Shown here piece after piece: positions 52,784 through 61,877 of a DNA stretch of 64,000 nucleotides (positions are counted from its first letter, which is position 1; every line of letters begins with the position of its first letter). The notes below the pieces were generated by a model, which saw only the letters and a program-made list of their open reading frames with translations, did no database searches and had not been told where the DNA came from. This DNA is from Clostridiales bacterium. GTDB lineage: Bacteria; Bacillota; Clostridia; Lachnospirales; Lachnospiraceae. The DNA lies in contig JAHABX010000005.1 in NCBI GenBank assembly GCA_018376135.1, positions 62,001-126,000 on the forward strand. The letters run 5' to 3'. A program made the position numbers and the translations under genes.

Positions 52784-53674
52784 ATGAAAAAGTTAATTGC
52801 TGTAATGCTTGCAGGTGTAATGACCGCGGCGCTGGTGGCAGGATGCGGAAGCACCAGTGAGCCGGCAGAGGCTCCGGCGGCGGAGGCTGCAGAGGAAACC
52901 ACGGAGGCAGAGGCACCCACGGAGACAGAAGCTCCGGCGGAAGAAGAGGCAGAGGCTCCGGCAGAAGAGAGCGATATGGCTTATGTACAGGAAAAGGGAA
53001 CGCTGGTAGTAGGAATCACCGATTTTGCTCCCATGGATTACAAGGATGAGAGCGGTGAGTGGATCGGCTTTGACGCAGATATGGCAAAGGCTTTTGCAGA
53101 GAGCCTTGGTGTAGAAGCAGAGTTTGTAGAGATCGACTGGGACAACAAGATCCTGGAGCTGGACGGCAAGACCATCGACTGTGTATGGAACGGCATGACC
53201 CTTACAGATGAAGTGGTCAGCGCAATGGAGTGCTCCAACGCGTACTGCAACAACGCACAGGTAGTGATCGTGCCTGCGGATAAGGCAGACCAGTATCAGG
53301 ATGTGGAGAGCCTTTCCGAGCTGTCCTTTGCGGTAGAAGCAGGAAGTGCAGGCGAGGAGCAGGTGACCGCACTGGGTCTTGATTTTACTCCGGTAAAGGC
53401 ACAGTCTGATGCCCTGATGGAAGTAGCGGCAGGCACCTCCGATGCAGCAGTCATTGATTCTCTGATGGCAGCGGCTATGGTAGGTGAGGGAACCGGATAT
53501 GAGGAGCTGACCTACACGGTAGGACTGAACAGTGAGGAGTACGGAGTAGGCTTCCGTAAGGGTTCTGATTTGGCAGCGGCTCTGAATGATTTCTTCGCTG
53601 CAAGCTACGCAGACGGCAGTATGCTGGAGTGCGCAGATACCTACGGTGTACAGGCAGCTGTTGTGGAGCAGTAA
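52784..53674 (+). CDS. Amino acid ABC transporter substrate-binding lipoprotein
   Basis: A 296-residue lipoprotein. The signal peptide ends in ALVAGCGS (lipobox), followed by a long Glu/Ala/Pro-rich linker (residues 25-65) that spaces the domain from the membrane. Then comes a polar amino acid-binding domain (LVVGITDFAPMDYKDESGEW, IGFDADMAKAFAESLGVEAEFVEI, AVEAGSAGEEQVTAL). It belongs to the PAAT family; the bound amino acid (for example Gln, Cys or Arg) is not readable. AAGGAGG precedes the ATG. A terminator follows before the permease gene, which would make more binding protein than permease. Confidence 0.95.
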   Translation: MKKLIAVMLAGVMTAALVAGCGSTSEPAEAPAAEAAEETTEAEAPTETEAPAEEEAEAPAEESDMAYVQEKGTLVVGITDFAPMDYKDESGEWIGFDADMAKAFAESLGVEAEFVEIDWDNKILELDGKTIDCVWNGMTLTDEVVSAMECSNAYCNNAQVVIVPADKADQYQDVESLSELSFAVEAGSAGEEQVTALGLDFTPVKAQSDALMEVAAGTSDAAVIDSLMAAAMVGEGTGYEELTYTVGLNSEEYGVGFRKGSDLAAALNDFFAASYADGSMLECADTYGVQAAVVEQ

Positions 53675-53698
53675 TTTTACGGGCACTTTTTAAGAATA

Positions 53699-53734
53699 AA
53701 AAAAGAGAGTGGGTCCTTCCGCTCTCTCTTTTTT
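53699..53734 (+). terminator. Intra-operon terminator or attenuator
   Basis: GAGAGTGG (53705-53712) pairs with CCGCTCTC (53719-53726), extended by an A-run and T-run. It lies between the binding-protein and permease genes. Confidence 0.85.
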
Positions 53735-53775
53735 GCTGAGAAATACCATTGAAGTAGAAAGCAGGATATAAACAC

Positions 53776-54462
53776 ATGGAACTGATATTAGAACAGATGC
53801 CGATCGTCATTCACTCATTGAATATCGGATTTTTGCAGACACTGAAGCTCTTCTTTGTGACGCTCATAGGAGCGTTTCCGCTGGGGCTGATCATTGCCTT
53901 TGGCTCGATGTCCCGATTCAGACCTTTAAGCTGTTTTACCAAGATCGTGGTATGGATCATAAGGGGAACTCCATTGATGATCCAGCTTCTGATCATCTAT
54001 TATTTTCCGGGACTGGTACTGGGAAATCCGATCTGGGGAAGCGGAGAGGGCGGACGTTTTCTGGCAGCATCCGTGTCCTTTATCTTTAATTATGCCTGCT
54101 ACTTCTCCGAGATCTACCGCGGCGGTATCCAGAGTGTGCCTGTGGGACAGGAAGAGGCAGGACTGGTGCTGGGCATGACCAAGTGGCAGATCTTCTTCCG
54201 GATCAAGCTGCTGCAGATGATCAAGCGTATCGTGCCGCCCATGTCCAATGAGATCATCACACTGGTGAAGGATACCTCCCTGTCACGTATTATCGCACTG
54301 CAGGAGATCATCTGGGCAGGACAGGCATTCCTGAAAGGCTCTCAGGGCATCTCAGGCGCAATCTGGCCGCTGTTCTTCACGGCTGTCTATTACCTGATCT
54401 TTAACGGTATCCTGACAGTGCTTCTGGGACGGCTGGAGAAAAAGCTGAATTATTTCAGGTAA
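53776..54462 (+). CDS. Amino acid ABC transporter permease
   Basis: A 228-residue permease of the HisMQ type. It has about five helices, with IGFLQTLKLFFVTLIGAFPLG near the start, IRGTPLMIQLLIIYY and the EAA loop PVGQEEAGLVLGMTKWQIFF that contacts the ATPase. It forms the membrane channel as a homodimer, or with another copy not seen here. It stands between the binding protein and ATPase genes; the ATPase gene follows 15 bases later. Confidence 0.95.
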   Translation: MELILEQMPIVIHSLNIGFLQTLKLFFVTLIGAFPLGLIIAFGSMSRFRPLSCFTKIVVWIIRGTPLMIQLLIIYYFPGLVLGNPIWGSGEGGRFLAASVSFIFNYACYFSEIYRGGIQSVPVGQEEAGLVLGMTKWQIFFRIKLLQMIKRIVPPMSNEIITLVKDTSLSRIIALQEIIWAGQAFLKGSQGISGAIWPLFFTAVYYLIFNGILTVLLGRLEKKLNYFR

Positions 54463-54477
54463 AGGAGGATAAATAGA

Positions 54478-55263
54478 ATGCCAATTCTGGAAGCAGAGCA
54501 TATATGTAAATCTTTTGAAGGGACAGAGGTACTGAAGGATATCAGCTTTTCTCTGGAGAAAAGCCAGGTGCTCTCTATCATCGGTTCCTCGGGAAGCGGC
54601 AAGACAACGCTGCTTCGATGCCTGAATTTTCTGGAAAGACCCGATAAGGGTGTGATCCGTGTAGGTCAGGAAACCCTGTTTGACGCGGATGACAGGAAGA
54701 CACAGCAGGAGTCGGAGATCCGTAAAAAGCGGCTTCGTTTCGGGCTTGTGTTCCAGTCCTTCAATCTCTTTCCCCAGTATACGGCGCTGGAGAACGTGAT
54801 GCTGGCAAAGGAGCTGCTGGCGAAGGAGCAGCCGGACTATAAGATGAGAAAAAAGGAGATTCATGAGGAGATCAAAAGGGAAGCAGAGGAGCTGTTAAAG
54901 CAGATGGGACTTTCCGAACGAATGTCCAATTATCCGCATCAGCTTTCCGGCGGTCAGTGCCAGAGAGTGGCAATTGCCCGTGCGCTTGCCCTGAAGCCGG
55001 ATATCCTGTGTTTTGATGAGCCCACATCCGCGCTGGATCCGGAGCTGACAGGAGAGGTGCTGAGGGTTATCCAGGAGCTGGCGGATCAGAAAACGACCAT
55101 GATCATAGTTACCCATGAGATGGCATTTGCCAGAGACGTGGCGGATCAGGTGCTCTTTATGGATGACGGTCATATTGTAGAACGGGGAACTCCGGAGGAG
55201 GTCTTTGAGCATCCGAAGGAAGAACGGACCAGACAGTTCCTGTCAAGGTTTACCCAGGGTTAG
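54478..55263 (+). CDS. Amino acid ABC transporter ATP-binding protein (GlnQ-like)
   Basis: A 261-residue ATPase. It has Walker A IGSSGSGKTTLLRCLN (about residue 38), the Q-loop in LVFQSFNLFPQYTALENV, signature LSGGQCQRVAIARAL, Walker B ILCFDEPTSALDPEL and H-loop IVTHEM. An insertion of about 25 charged residues (KEQPDYKMRKKEIHEEIKRE) between the Q-loop and the signature is longer than in GlnQ. It powers import with the preceding permease and binding protein. purB follows 18 bases later. Confidence 0.96.
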   Translation: MPILEAEHICKSFEGTEVLKDISFSLEKSQVLSIIGSSGSGKTTLLRCLNFLERPDKGVIRVGQETLFDADDRKTQQESEIRKKRLRFGLVFQSFNLFPQYTALENVMLAKELLAKEQPDYKMRKKEIHEEIKREAEELLKQMGLSERMSNYPHQLSGGQCQRVAIARALALKPDILCFDEPTSALDPELTGEVLRVIQELADQKTTMIIVTHEMAFARDVADQVLFMDDGHIVERGTPEEVFEHPKEERTRQFLSRFTQG

Positions 55264-55281
55264 AAAAAAGGAGGCAGACAT

Positions 55282-56715
55282 ATGAGTACAGACAGATATA
55301 ACAGTCCTTTATCCGAGCGTTATGCCAGTAAGGAAATGCAGTATATATTTTCTCCGGATATGAAGTTCCGTACCTGGAGGAAGCTGTGGATCGCACTGGC
55401 TGAGACAGAAAAGGAGCTGGGACTTCCGATCACACAGGAGCAGATCGATGAATTAAAGGCACATGCGGAGGACATCAACTATGATGTGGCACGGGCGCGG
55501 GAGAAGGAAGTGCGCCATGATGTCATGTCCCATGTATACGCCTATGGCGTCCAGTGTCCGAAGGCAAAAGGAATCATTCATCTGGGTGCAACCTCCTGTT
55601 ATGTGGGAGATAATACAGATATCATTGTTATGACGGAGGCACTCCGTCTGGTGCACAAAAAGCTGGTGAACGTGATCGCAGAGCTTGCCGGGTTCGCCGA
55701 TGAATATAAGGATCTGCCGACGCTGGCATTTACTCATTTCCAGCCGGCACAGCCTACGACAGTAGGAAAGCGCGCTTCCCTGTGGCTGCAGGAGTTCTGC
55801 ATGGATCTGGAGGATCTGGAGTATGTGCTGGGGACCATGAAGCTTCTTGGCTCCAAGGGAACTACCGGAACCCAGGCAAGCTTTCTGGAGCTTTTTGAAG
55901 GCGATCAGGAGACCATCGACAGGATCGATCCCATGATCGCTGCAAAGATGGGCTTTGAGCGGTGCGTGCCTGTATCCGGTCAGACCTATTCCCGTAAGAC
56001 AGACACCAGAGTGCTGAATGTTCTGGCAGGGATCGCTGCAAGTGCACATAAGATGTCCAATGACATCCGGCTTCTGCAGCATTTAAAAGAGGTGGAGGAG
56101 CCCTTTGAAAAATCTCAGATCGGCTCTTCGGCAATGGCATATAAGAGAAATCCCATGAGAAGCGAGCGCATCGCGTCTCTTTCCAGATATGTGATGATCG
56201 ATGCGCTGAATCCGGCGATCACCTCTGCAACCCAGTGGTTTGAGCGTACGCTGGATGATTCTGCCAACAAGCGCCTCTCCATTCCGGAAGGCTTTCTTGC
56301 CATCGACGGTATTCTGGATCTGTGCCTGAATGTGGTGGACGGACTGGTGGTATACCCGAAGGTCATCGAGAAGCGTTTGAAGAGTGAGCTTCCGTTTATG
56401 GCAACGGAAAATATCATGATGGATGCGGTGAAGGCAGGCGGAGACCGTCAGGAGCTGCATGAGAAGATCCGTACGCTGTCCATGGAAGCAGGGCGGAACG
56501 TGAAGGCAGAGGGAAGGGAGAATAACCTGCTGGAGCTGATCGCGGCAGATCCCTCCTTTAACATGACTCTGGAAGAGCTGGAGGCATGTATGGAGCCGTC
56601 CCGTTATGTAGGACGTTCCGCAGTGCAGGTGGAGGCATTTTTAAGAGATGTGGTAAACCCGGTTCTGGAAGCGAACAAAGAAGAGCTGGGTGCCAAAGCG
56701 GAGATTCATGTGTAA
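55282..56715 (+). CDS. purB: Adenylosuccinate lyase
   Basis: A 477-residue member of the fumarase/aspartase superfamily, catalysing two steps of purine synthesis (SAICAR and adenylosuccinate cleavage). Family blocks are HLGATSCYVGDNTDI, FTHFQPAQPTTVGKR with the catalytic His, GTTGTQASFLELFEG and the signature IGSSAMAYKRNPMRSE with the catalytic Ser and substrate-binding Lys. AAAGGAGG precedes the ATG. It overlaps the following gene by one base (TAATG). Confidence 0.97.
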   Translation: MSTDRYNSPLSERYASKEMQYIFSPDMKFRTWRKLWIALAETEKELGLPITQEQIDELKAHAEDINYDVARAREKEVRHDVMSHVYAYGVQCPKAKGIIHLGATSCYVGDNTDIIVMTEALRLVHKKLVNVIAELAGFADEYKDLPTLAFTHFQPAQPTTVGKRASLWLQEFCMDLEDLEYVLGTMKLLGSKGTTGTQASFLELFEGDQETIDRIDPMIAAKMGFERCVPVSGQTYSRKTDTRVLNVLAGIAASAHKMSNDIRLLQHLKEVEEPFEKSQIGSSAMAYKRNPMRSERIASLSRYVMIDALNPAITSATQWFERTLDDSANKRLSIPEGFLAIDGILDLCLNVVDGLVVYPKVIEKRLKSELPFMATENIMMDAVKAGGDRQELHEKIRTLSMEAGRNVKAEGRENNLLELIAADPSFNMTLEELEACMEPSRYVGRSAVQVEAFLRDVVNPVLEANKEELGAKAEIHV

Positions 56716-57581
56716 TGTACAGCTATCATTTTCGTGAATGGTTATCATTTTTCTATTTTTACTGTATATTCGGCTGGTGCTTTGAGTCGACCTATGTGTC
56801 GCTCAAAAGCCATCGGCTTGTGAACCGGGGTTTCTTAAAGGGACCCTGGCTTCCTTTATATGGGAGCGGCGCTATTTTAGTGCTTTGGCTGACGCTGCCC
56901 TTTCAGCAGAGTCCGGTGCTGGTCTATGTGGTGGGTATGCTGGGAGCGACCGTGCTGGAACTGGTTACGGGCGAAGCCATGGTGCGGCTTTTTAAGGTTC
57001 GTTACTGGGATTACAGTGATCAGAGGCTTCAGTACCGGGGGCATATCTGCTTCTGGTCTTCCATCGCCTGGGGATTTTTAAGTCTTCTGATGGTCTATGT
57101 GGTACATAAACCGGTGGAAAGCTTTATCTTCTGGATGCATGAAGAGGTGGTGTCGGTGCTGACCTTTGGAATTACGGTCTGTATCGTATATGATTTCGCA
57201 GAGGCATTCCGCAAGGCAATGGATCTGCGGGAGGTGCTCATACAGGCAGAGCTTCTGCGGGCAGAGCTGGAACAGCGAGCCCGGCAGAAGAAGCGTCTTC
57301 TGGAAGCGGCAGCTGCTTTTGCCAGAGCCGCGGTGGAGGATACACTGGACGAGCGGAGAGAGGCGCTGACGCAGTATGCCCCGCGTTCCAGAGAAGCGCT
57401 GTCAGAGCGTGTGGAGCAGGAGATCCGGCAGCTTGAGGAGCGGCATGAGCGGCTGAAGGAGCGCATGACCGCCAGCGCGGAGCGTCTGCTTATGCAGAAT
57501 CCGGGATCCCGTTTTATGACTGTGGCGGATAATGCGGCGGAGATCCGGGAGCGGATCAGAAGCAGAAGGAAACATAAATAA
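56715..57581 (+). CDS. CmpB-like membrane protein (putative ABC transporter permease)
   Basis: A 288-residue protein. The first 170 residues have five to six membrane helices with the CmpB-family blocks FYCIFGWCFESTYVSLK, NRGFLKGPWLPLYGSGA and YWDYSDQRLQYRGHICFWSS then IAWG. The last 110 residues are a charged coiled-coil-like stretch rich in Arg, Glu and Leu, probably cytoplasmic. The start uses the ATG that overlaps the purB stop (TAATG). The biochemical role of the family is not established. Transcription ends at the hairpin just downstream. Confidence 0.85.
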   Translation: MYSYHFREWLSFFYFYCIFGWCFESTYVSLKSHRLVNRGFLKGPWLPLYGSGAILVLWLTLPFQQSPVLVYVVGMLGATVLELVTGEAMVRLFKVRYWDYSDQRLQYRGHICFWSSIAWGFLSLLMVYVVHKPVESFIFWMHEEVVSVLTFGITVCIVYDFAEAFRKAMDLREVLIQAELLRAELEQRARQKKRLLEAAAAFARAAVEDTLDERREALTQYAPRSREALSERVEQEIRQLEERHERLKERMTASAERLLMQNPGSRFMTVADNAAEIRERIRSRRKHK

Positions 57582-57587
57582 TAGCAG

Positions 57588-57632
57588 ACGGATGCAGACC
57601 GATGGGAGAATCAGCGGGCTGCATCCGTTTTG
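57588..57632 (+). terminator. Terminator after the CmpB-like gene
   Basis: ACGGATGCAG (57588-57597) pairs with CTGCATCCGT (57619-57628) around a 21-base loop, then a short T-run. Confidence 0.8.
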
Positions 57633-57670
57633 TTTACCCTCAGTTCACAAAATTTTCAGATTTTGCTTAC

Positions 57671-57715
57671 TTGACACTGTTAGAAATCTAACCTATAATT
57701 GGTTAGATTTCTAAC
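57671..57715 (+). promoter_or_regulatory. MarR promoter with two palindromic operators
   Basis: TTGACA (57671-57676), 17 bases, TATAAT (57694-57699). The palindromes GTTAGAAATCTAAC (57679-57692) and GTTAGATTTCTAAC (57702-57715) flank the -10 box and together make a perfect 15-bp inverted repeat with a 7-base centre. They are the likely autoregulatory MarR sites. Confidence 0.9.
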
Positions 57716-57743
57716 AAGTAAAGAGATCGGAAAGGAGAGAGCA

Positions 57744-58187
57744 ATGAATCAGAATCAACCGATCAAATCGGTATTGAATCTTCACTGTGTTTTTCGCCGT
57801 ATTATTGAGCGGCAGATGGCGGATCTGGGGCTTTCTTCCATCCAGAGCCGTATGCTTGGCTATCTGCAGTTTCAGGCAGACAATGGAAAGCAGGTATTTC
57901 AAAGTGAGCTGGAGGAGGAATTCAAGATCCGTAAATCTTCTGTGACCAGTGTACTGCAGATACTGGAGAAAAAGGGACTTATGAAGAGGGTCAGCGTTAA
58001 GGGAGATGCCCGGAGAAAGGAGCTTCTCCTGACGGCAGAGGGACAGGCGATGCAAAAGCAGGTGAAGGATCGCCTGGATGCGCTGGAGAGGCAGGTCAGA
58101 GATATCATGACGCCGGAGGAGCAGCAGATGCTGCTTGCCTGTGTGCAGAAGATAGAGACCAGATTAAAGGAGGCAGAGTATGATTAA
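57744..58187 (+). CDS. MarR-family transcriptional regulator
   Basis: A 147-residue winged-helix regulator. SELEEEFKIRKSSVTSVLQILEKKG is the recognition helix region, and VSVKGDARRKELLLTAEG is the wing with the conserved D-x-R. The ends form the dimer interface. The start is ATG 57744 with AAAGGAG upstream; an upstream ATG lies within the operator. It should repress its own operon from the double palindrome just before it and release on binding a drug or metabolite. It overlaps the first exporter gene by 8 bases. Confidence 0.95.
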   Translation: MNQNQPIKSVLNLHCVFRRIIERQMADLGLSSIQSRMLGYLQFQADNGKQVFQSELEEEFKIRKSSVTSVLQILEKKGLMKRVSVKGDARRKELLLTAEGQAMQKQVKDRLDALERQVRDIMTPEEQQMLLACVQKIETRLKEAEYD

Positions 58188-59934
58188 AAAATTGGCTGCT
58201 TATGTGGGAGAATTTAAGCGGGATACGCTGATGTCCCCTGTAAGCGTGACGTTGGAGGTTATCCTGGAGGTATTTCTTCCGCTTCTGATGGCTTCGGTCA
58301 TTGATAAGGGTGTGGAAGCAGGAGACATGAATTATGTAATGAAAATGGGAGGCATCATGCTGGTGGTGGCGATGCTGTCCCTGCTGGCGGGCACCATGTC
58401 CGGCGTTTTTGCGGCGCGGGCATCCATGGGCTTTGGACGGAATCTGAGGAAGGCGATGTATGAGAACATCCAGGACTTCTCCTTCCAGAATATTGACCGC
58501 TTTTCCACGGCAGGTCTGGTGACCCGTATGACCACGGATGTGACGAATGTGCAGAATGCATTTCAGATGCTGATCCGTATGTTTGTGCGTGCGCCGATCA
58601 TGATGGTGTCCGCGCTTGTGATGTGTGTGCGCATCAATGGGAAAATGTCTCTGATCTTTCTTGTGGCGCTGGTATTTCTGGGCTGCATTATGGCATTTAT
58701 CATTAAAAGGGCATTTCCCGTATTCAATAAAATGTTCAAGGGCTATGACCGTTTAAATGCCAGTGTGCAGGAGAATCTGACCGGTATGCGGGTCGTGAAG
58801 GCGTATGTACGGGAGGATTATGAGAATGAGAAATTCAGCAGTGCCACAAAGAATCTGCAGGATATAAGCATCCGGGCAGAGAAGCTGGTCATCATGAACC
58901 AGCCCGTCATGCAGTTTACGGTTTATACCTGTATGCTTCTGGTATCCTGGATAGGTGCAAAGCTGATCGTGCTGGACGGAGTCATGACGACGGGACAGCT
59001 GATGAGTCTTTTTACTTATACCTTCCAGATCCTGATGAGTCTGATGATGATCTCCATGGTATTTGTTATGGTGACCATGGCACGTTCTTCTGCGGAACGT
59101 ATCGTGGAGGTGCTGGATGAAAAGAGCTCTCTGACGAATCCGAGAGATCCGGTCTGCGAAGTGAAGGACGGATCCATTCAGTTTGAGCATGTTAATTTTA
59201 CCTACAGTGATGAAGTGACGCTGGAGGCACGCCGGGAGAAATGTGTTCTTCAGGATATTGATCTGAATATCCGCGCAGGAGAGACGGTGGGGATCATCGG
59301 CGGAACCGGAAGCTCCAAATCCACGCTGGTACAGCTGATCCCCAGACTGTATGATGTGCTGGACGGTTCTGTAAAGGTAGGCGGAAGAGATGTACGGGAG
59401 TATGATATTGAGACGCTGCGGGATGCAGTGGCCATGGTGCTTCAGAAAAACGTACTTTTCTCCGGGACGATCCTGGAAAATATGCGCTGGGGCAATAAGG
59501 ATGCCACAGAGGAGGAATGCCGCCGCGCCTGTGAGCTTGCCCAGGCGGATGAATTTATCCGGAAAATGCCGGATGGCTATCATACCTATATTGAGCAGGG
59601 CGGAACGAATGTGTCCGGCGGTCAGAAGCAGAGACTCTGTATCGCCCGTGCTCTTTTGAAAAAACCGAAGATCCTGATTCTGGATGATTCCACCAGCGCA
59701 GTGGATACAAAGACGGATGCGCTGATCCGGAAGGCATTTGCGGAGGAGATTCCGGATACGACCAAGCTGATCATTGCCCAGCGTATCTCCTCTGTGCAGG
59801 ATGCAGACCATATTCTGGTACTGGATCAGGGTCAGGTGGCAGGCTACGGAACGCATGAAGAGCTTTTGAAGAGTAATGAGATTTATCGTGACATTTATGA
59901 ACTGCAGCAGAAAGGAGCGGATAAGGATGAGTAA
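58180..59934 (+). CDS. ABC exporter subunit with degenerate ATP site (heterodimeric type)
   Basis: A 584-residue half-transporter, with six membrane helices (about residues 15-310) fused to an ATPase domain. Walker A is GGTGSSKSTLV (Gly before Lys replaced by Ser), the signature is a good NVSGGQKQR, Walker B is ILILDDSTSAVD with Asp in place of the catalytic Glu, and the H-loop is IIAQRISS with Gln for His. This half therefore carries the non-catalytic site but supplies a good signature for the partner. It overlaps marR by 8 bases and the second half by 8 bases. It likely exports a drug or peptide with the next protein. Confidence 0.95.
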   Translation: MIKKLAAYVGEFKRDTLMSPVSVTLEVILEVFLPLLMASVIDKGVEAGDMNYVMKMGGIMLVVAMLSLLAGTMSGVFAARASMGFGRNLRKAMYENIQDFSFQNIDRFSTAGLVTRMTTDVTNVQNAFQMLIRMFVRAPIMMVSALVMCVRINGKMSLIFLVALVFLGCIMAFIIKRAFPVFNKMFKGYDRLNASVQENLTGMRVVKAYVREDYENEKFSSATKNLQDISIRAEKLVIMNQPVMQFTVYTCMLLVSWIGAKLIVLDGVMTTGQLMSLFTYTFQILMSLMMISMVFVMVTMARSSAERIVEVLDEKSSLTNPRDPVCEVKDGSIQFEHVNFTYSDEVTLEARREKCVLQDIDLNIRAGETVGIIGGTGSSKSTLVQLIPRLYDVLDGSVKVGGRDVREYDIETLRDAVAMVLQKNVLFSGTILENMRWGNKDATEEECRRACELAQADEFIRKMPDGYHTYIEQGGTNVSGGQKQRLCIARALLKKPKILILDDSTSAVDTKTDALIRKAFAEEIPDTTKLIIAQRISSVQDADHILVLDQGQVAGYGTHEELLKSNEIYRDIYELQQKGADKDE

Positions 59935-61849
59935 AAAGAAAATGCCCAAGGGACCGGGAAATGGTCCTGCAGAGGGAAGGCGGGGCAGCAGAAATCCGGG
60001 AAAAACGCTTGGACGGCTGCTGGCTTATATATGGAAGGATTATAAGATCCACTGTATCGTGGTCGTTATCAGCATTGTCATCAGTTCCCTGACCACGGTT
60101 GCGGGAAATCTGTTCCTGAAGAGTCTGATCGATGATTATATCCTGCCGTTTCTGGGGGCGGAATCTCCCAGCTTTGCACCGCTTTTGAGCGCGCTGATCA
60201 TGATGGCATGCATTTATTATACAGGAACACTGTCCACTTTTCTCTATGCGAGAGTTATGGTCAGTGTGACCCAGGGAACCTTGAAAAAGATAAGAGATGA
60301 GATGTTCAGTCATATGCAGAGGCTGCCCATCAAATATTTTGATACCCATGCCCACGGAGATATCATGAGCTGCTATACCAACGATACGGATACGCTCCGG
60401 CAGATGATCAGCCAGAGTATTCCGCAGATCTTCAGCTCCTCGATCACGATTGTAAGTACGTTTATTTCCATGGTGGTGCTGAGTGTGCCTCTGACCGTGC
60501 TGATTGTGGTCATGGTCTTCGTGATGCTGGGGGCTGTCCGTCATATCGGCGGCAAGAGCGGCATGTATTTTATCCGTCAGCAGAAATCTCTCGGAGTGTT
60601 AAATGGTTATATTGAGGAGATGATGGAGGGGCAGAAGGTGGTGAAGGTCTTCTGTCATGAGGAAGAGTCCAAGGAAAAATTCTATGAGCTGAATGACGGT
60701 CTGTTCGACAGTGCAAAGAATGCAAACACCTATGCCAATATTCTTATGCCGGTCATGGCAAACCTTGGAAATATCAACTATGTGCTGACTCTGGCAGTAG
60801 GGGCGGTGCTTGCGATCAATGGGATCGGCGGACTGACTCTGGGTGCGCTGGCTTCCTTCCTGCAGCTTACCCGAAGCTTTAACATGCCGATCACGCAGGT
60901 GTCTCAGCAGTTCAATGCCATAATCATGGCACTTGCGGGAGCAGAGCGTATCTTTGAGCTTCTGGATGAGCCGGAGGAAGTGGATGAGGGCTACGTGACG
61001 CTGGTCAATGTGACGGAGGAGCCGGACGGTACGCTGAAGGAGTCGGTGAAGCGGACAGGTATCTGGGCATGGAAGCATCCTCACCAGGCAGACGGTACGG
61101 TGACTTACCAGAAGCTGGAGGGAGACGTGGTGTTCAATGGTGTGGACTTTGGCTACACCGATGATAAGATCGTGCTCCATGATATTAAGATGTATGCAAA
61201 TCCTGGACAGAAGATCGCCTTCGTGGGATCCACAGGCGCGGGCAAGACAACCATCACCAATCTGATCAACCGTTTTTATGATATTCAGGACGGTAAGATC
61301 CGGTATGACGGCATCAATATTAACAAGATCAAAAAGCCGGATCTGAGGCGGTCTCTTGGAATCGTACTTCAGGATACCCATCTGTTCAGCGGAACCATTG
61401 CCGATAATATCCGTTACGGCAAGCTGGACGCCACAGATGAAGAGGTAGTTGCTGCTGCGAAGCTGGCAAATGCCCATTATTTCATTACGAAGCTTCCCCA
61501 TGGCTATGATACGGTCATCAGCGGAGACGGCACCAGTCTGTCACAGGGTGAGCGGCAGCTTCTTGCCATCGCCAGAGCGGCTATCGCGGATCCGCCGGTA
61601 CTGATTCTGGATGAAGCAACCTCCAGCATCGATACGAGAACAGAGACCATTGTACAGAATGGTATGGACCGGCTGATGAAGGGCAGGACCGTATTCGTAA
61701 TTGCGCACCGGCTGTCCACGATCAAGAACTCGGATGTGATCATGGTGCTGGAACAGGGACGCATCATTGAGAGAGGAGATCATGAATCGCTGCTGAAGGA
61801 GAGAGGAAAGTATTATCAGCTGTATACGGGAGCGTTTGAGCTGTCGTAG
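59927..61849 (+). CDS. ABC exporter subunit with catalytic ATP site (heterodimeric type)
   Basis: A 640-residue half-transporter with a charged, glycine-rich N-terminal extension of about 35 residues (KMPKGPGNGPAEGRRGS), six helices and an ATPase domain. Walker A is the standard GSTGAGKTTITN, Walker B VLILDEATSSID with catalytic Glu, the H-loop VIAHRLST, but the signature is the altered SLSQGERQ. The residue pattern is the mirror of its partner, as in TM287/288-type heterodimers. A linker of about 45 residues (EEPDGTLKESVKRTGI onward) is inserted before the ATPase. The start is ATG 59927 with AAAGGAG upstream. Confidence 0.95.
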   Translation: MSKKKMPKGPGNGPAEGRRGSRNPGKTLGRLLAYIWKDYKIHCIVVVISIVISSLTTVAGNLFLKSLIDDYILPFLGAESPSFAPLLSALIMMACIYYTGTLSTFLYARVMVSVTQGTLKKIRDEMFSHMQRLPIKYFDTHAHGDIMSCYTNDTDTLRQMISQSIPQIFSSSITIVSTFISMVVLSVPLTVLIVVMVFVMLGAVRHIGGKSGMYFIRQQKSLGVLNGYIEEMMEGQKVVKVFCHEEESKEKFYELNDGLFDSAKNANTYANILMPVMANLGNINYVLTLAVGAVLAINGIGGLTLGALASFLQLTRSFNMPITQVSQQFNAIIMALAGAERIFELLDEPEEVDEGYVTLVNVTEEPDGTLKESVKRTGIWAWKHPHQADGTVTYQKLEGDVVFNGVDFGYTDDKIVLHDIKMYANPGQKIAFVGSTGAGKTTITNLINRFYDIQDGKIRYDGININKIKKPDLRRSLGIVLQDTHLFSGTIADNIRYGKLDATDEEVVAAAKLANAHYFITKLPHGYDTVISGDGTSLSQGERQLLAIARAAIADPPVLILDEATSSIDTRTETIVQNGMDRLMKGRTVFVIAHRLSTIKNSDVIMVLEQGRIIERGDHESLLKERGKYYQLYTGAFELS

Positions 61850-61877
61850 AAAGACTATTCACGAGGAGAGTTATGAA

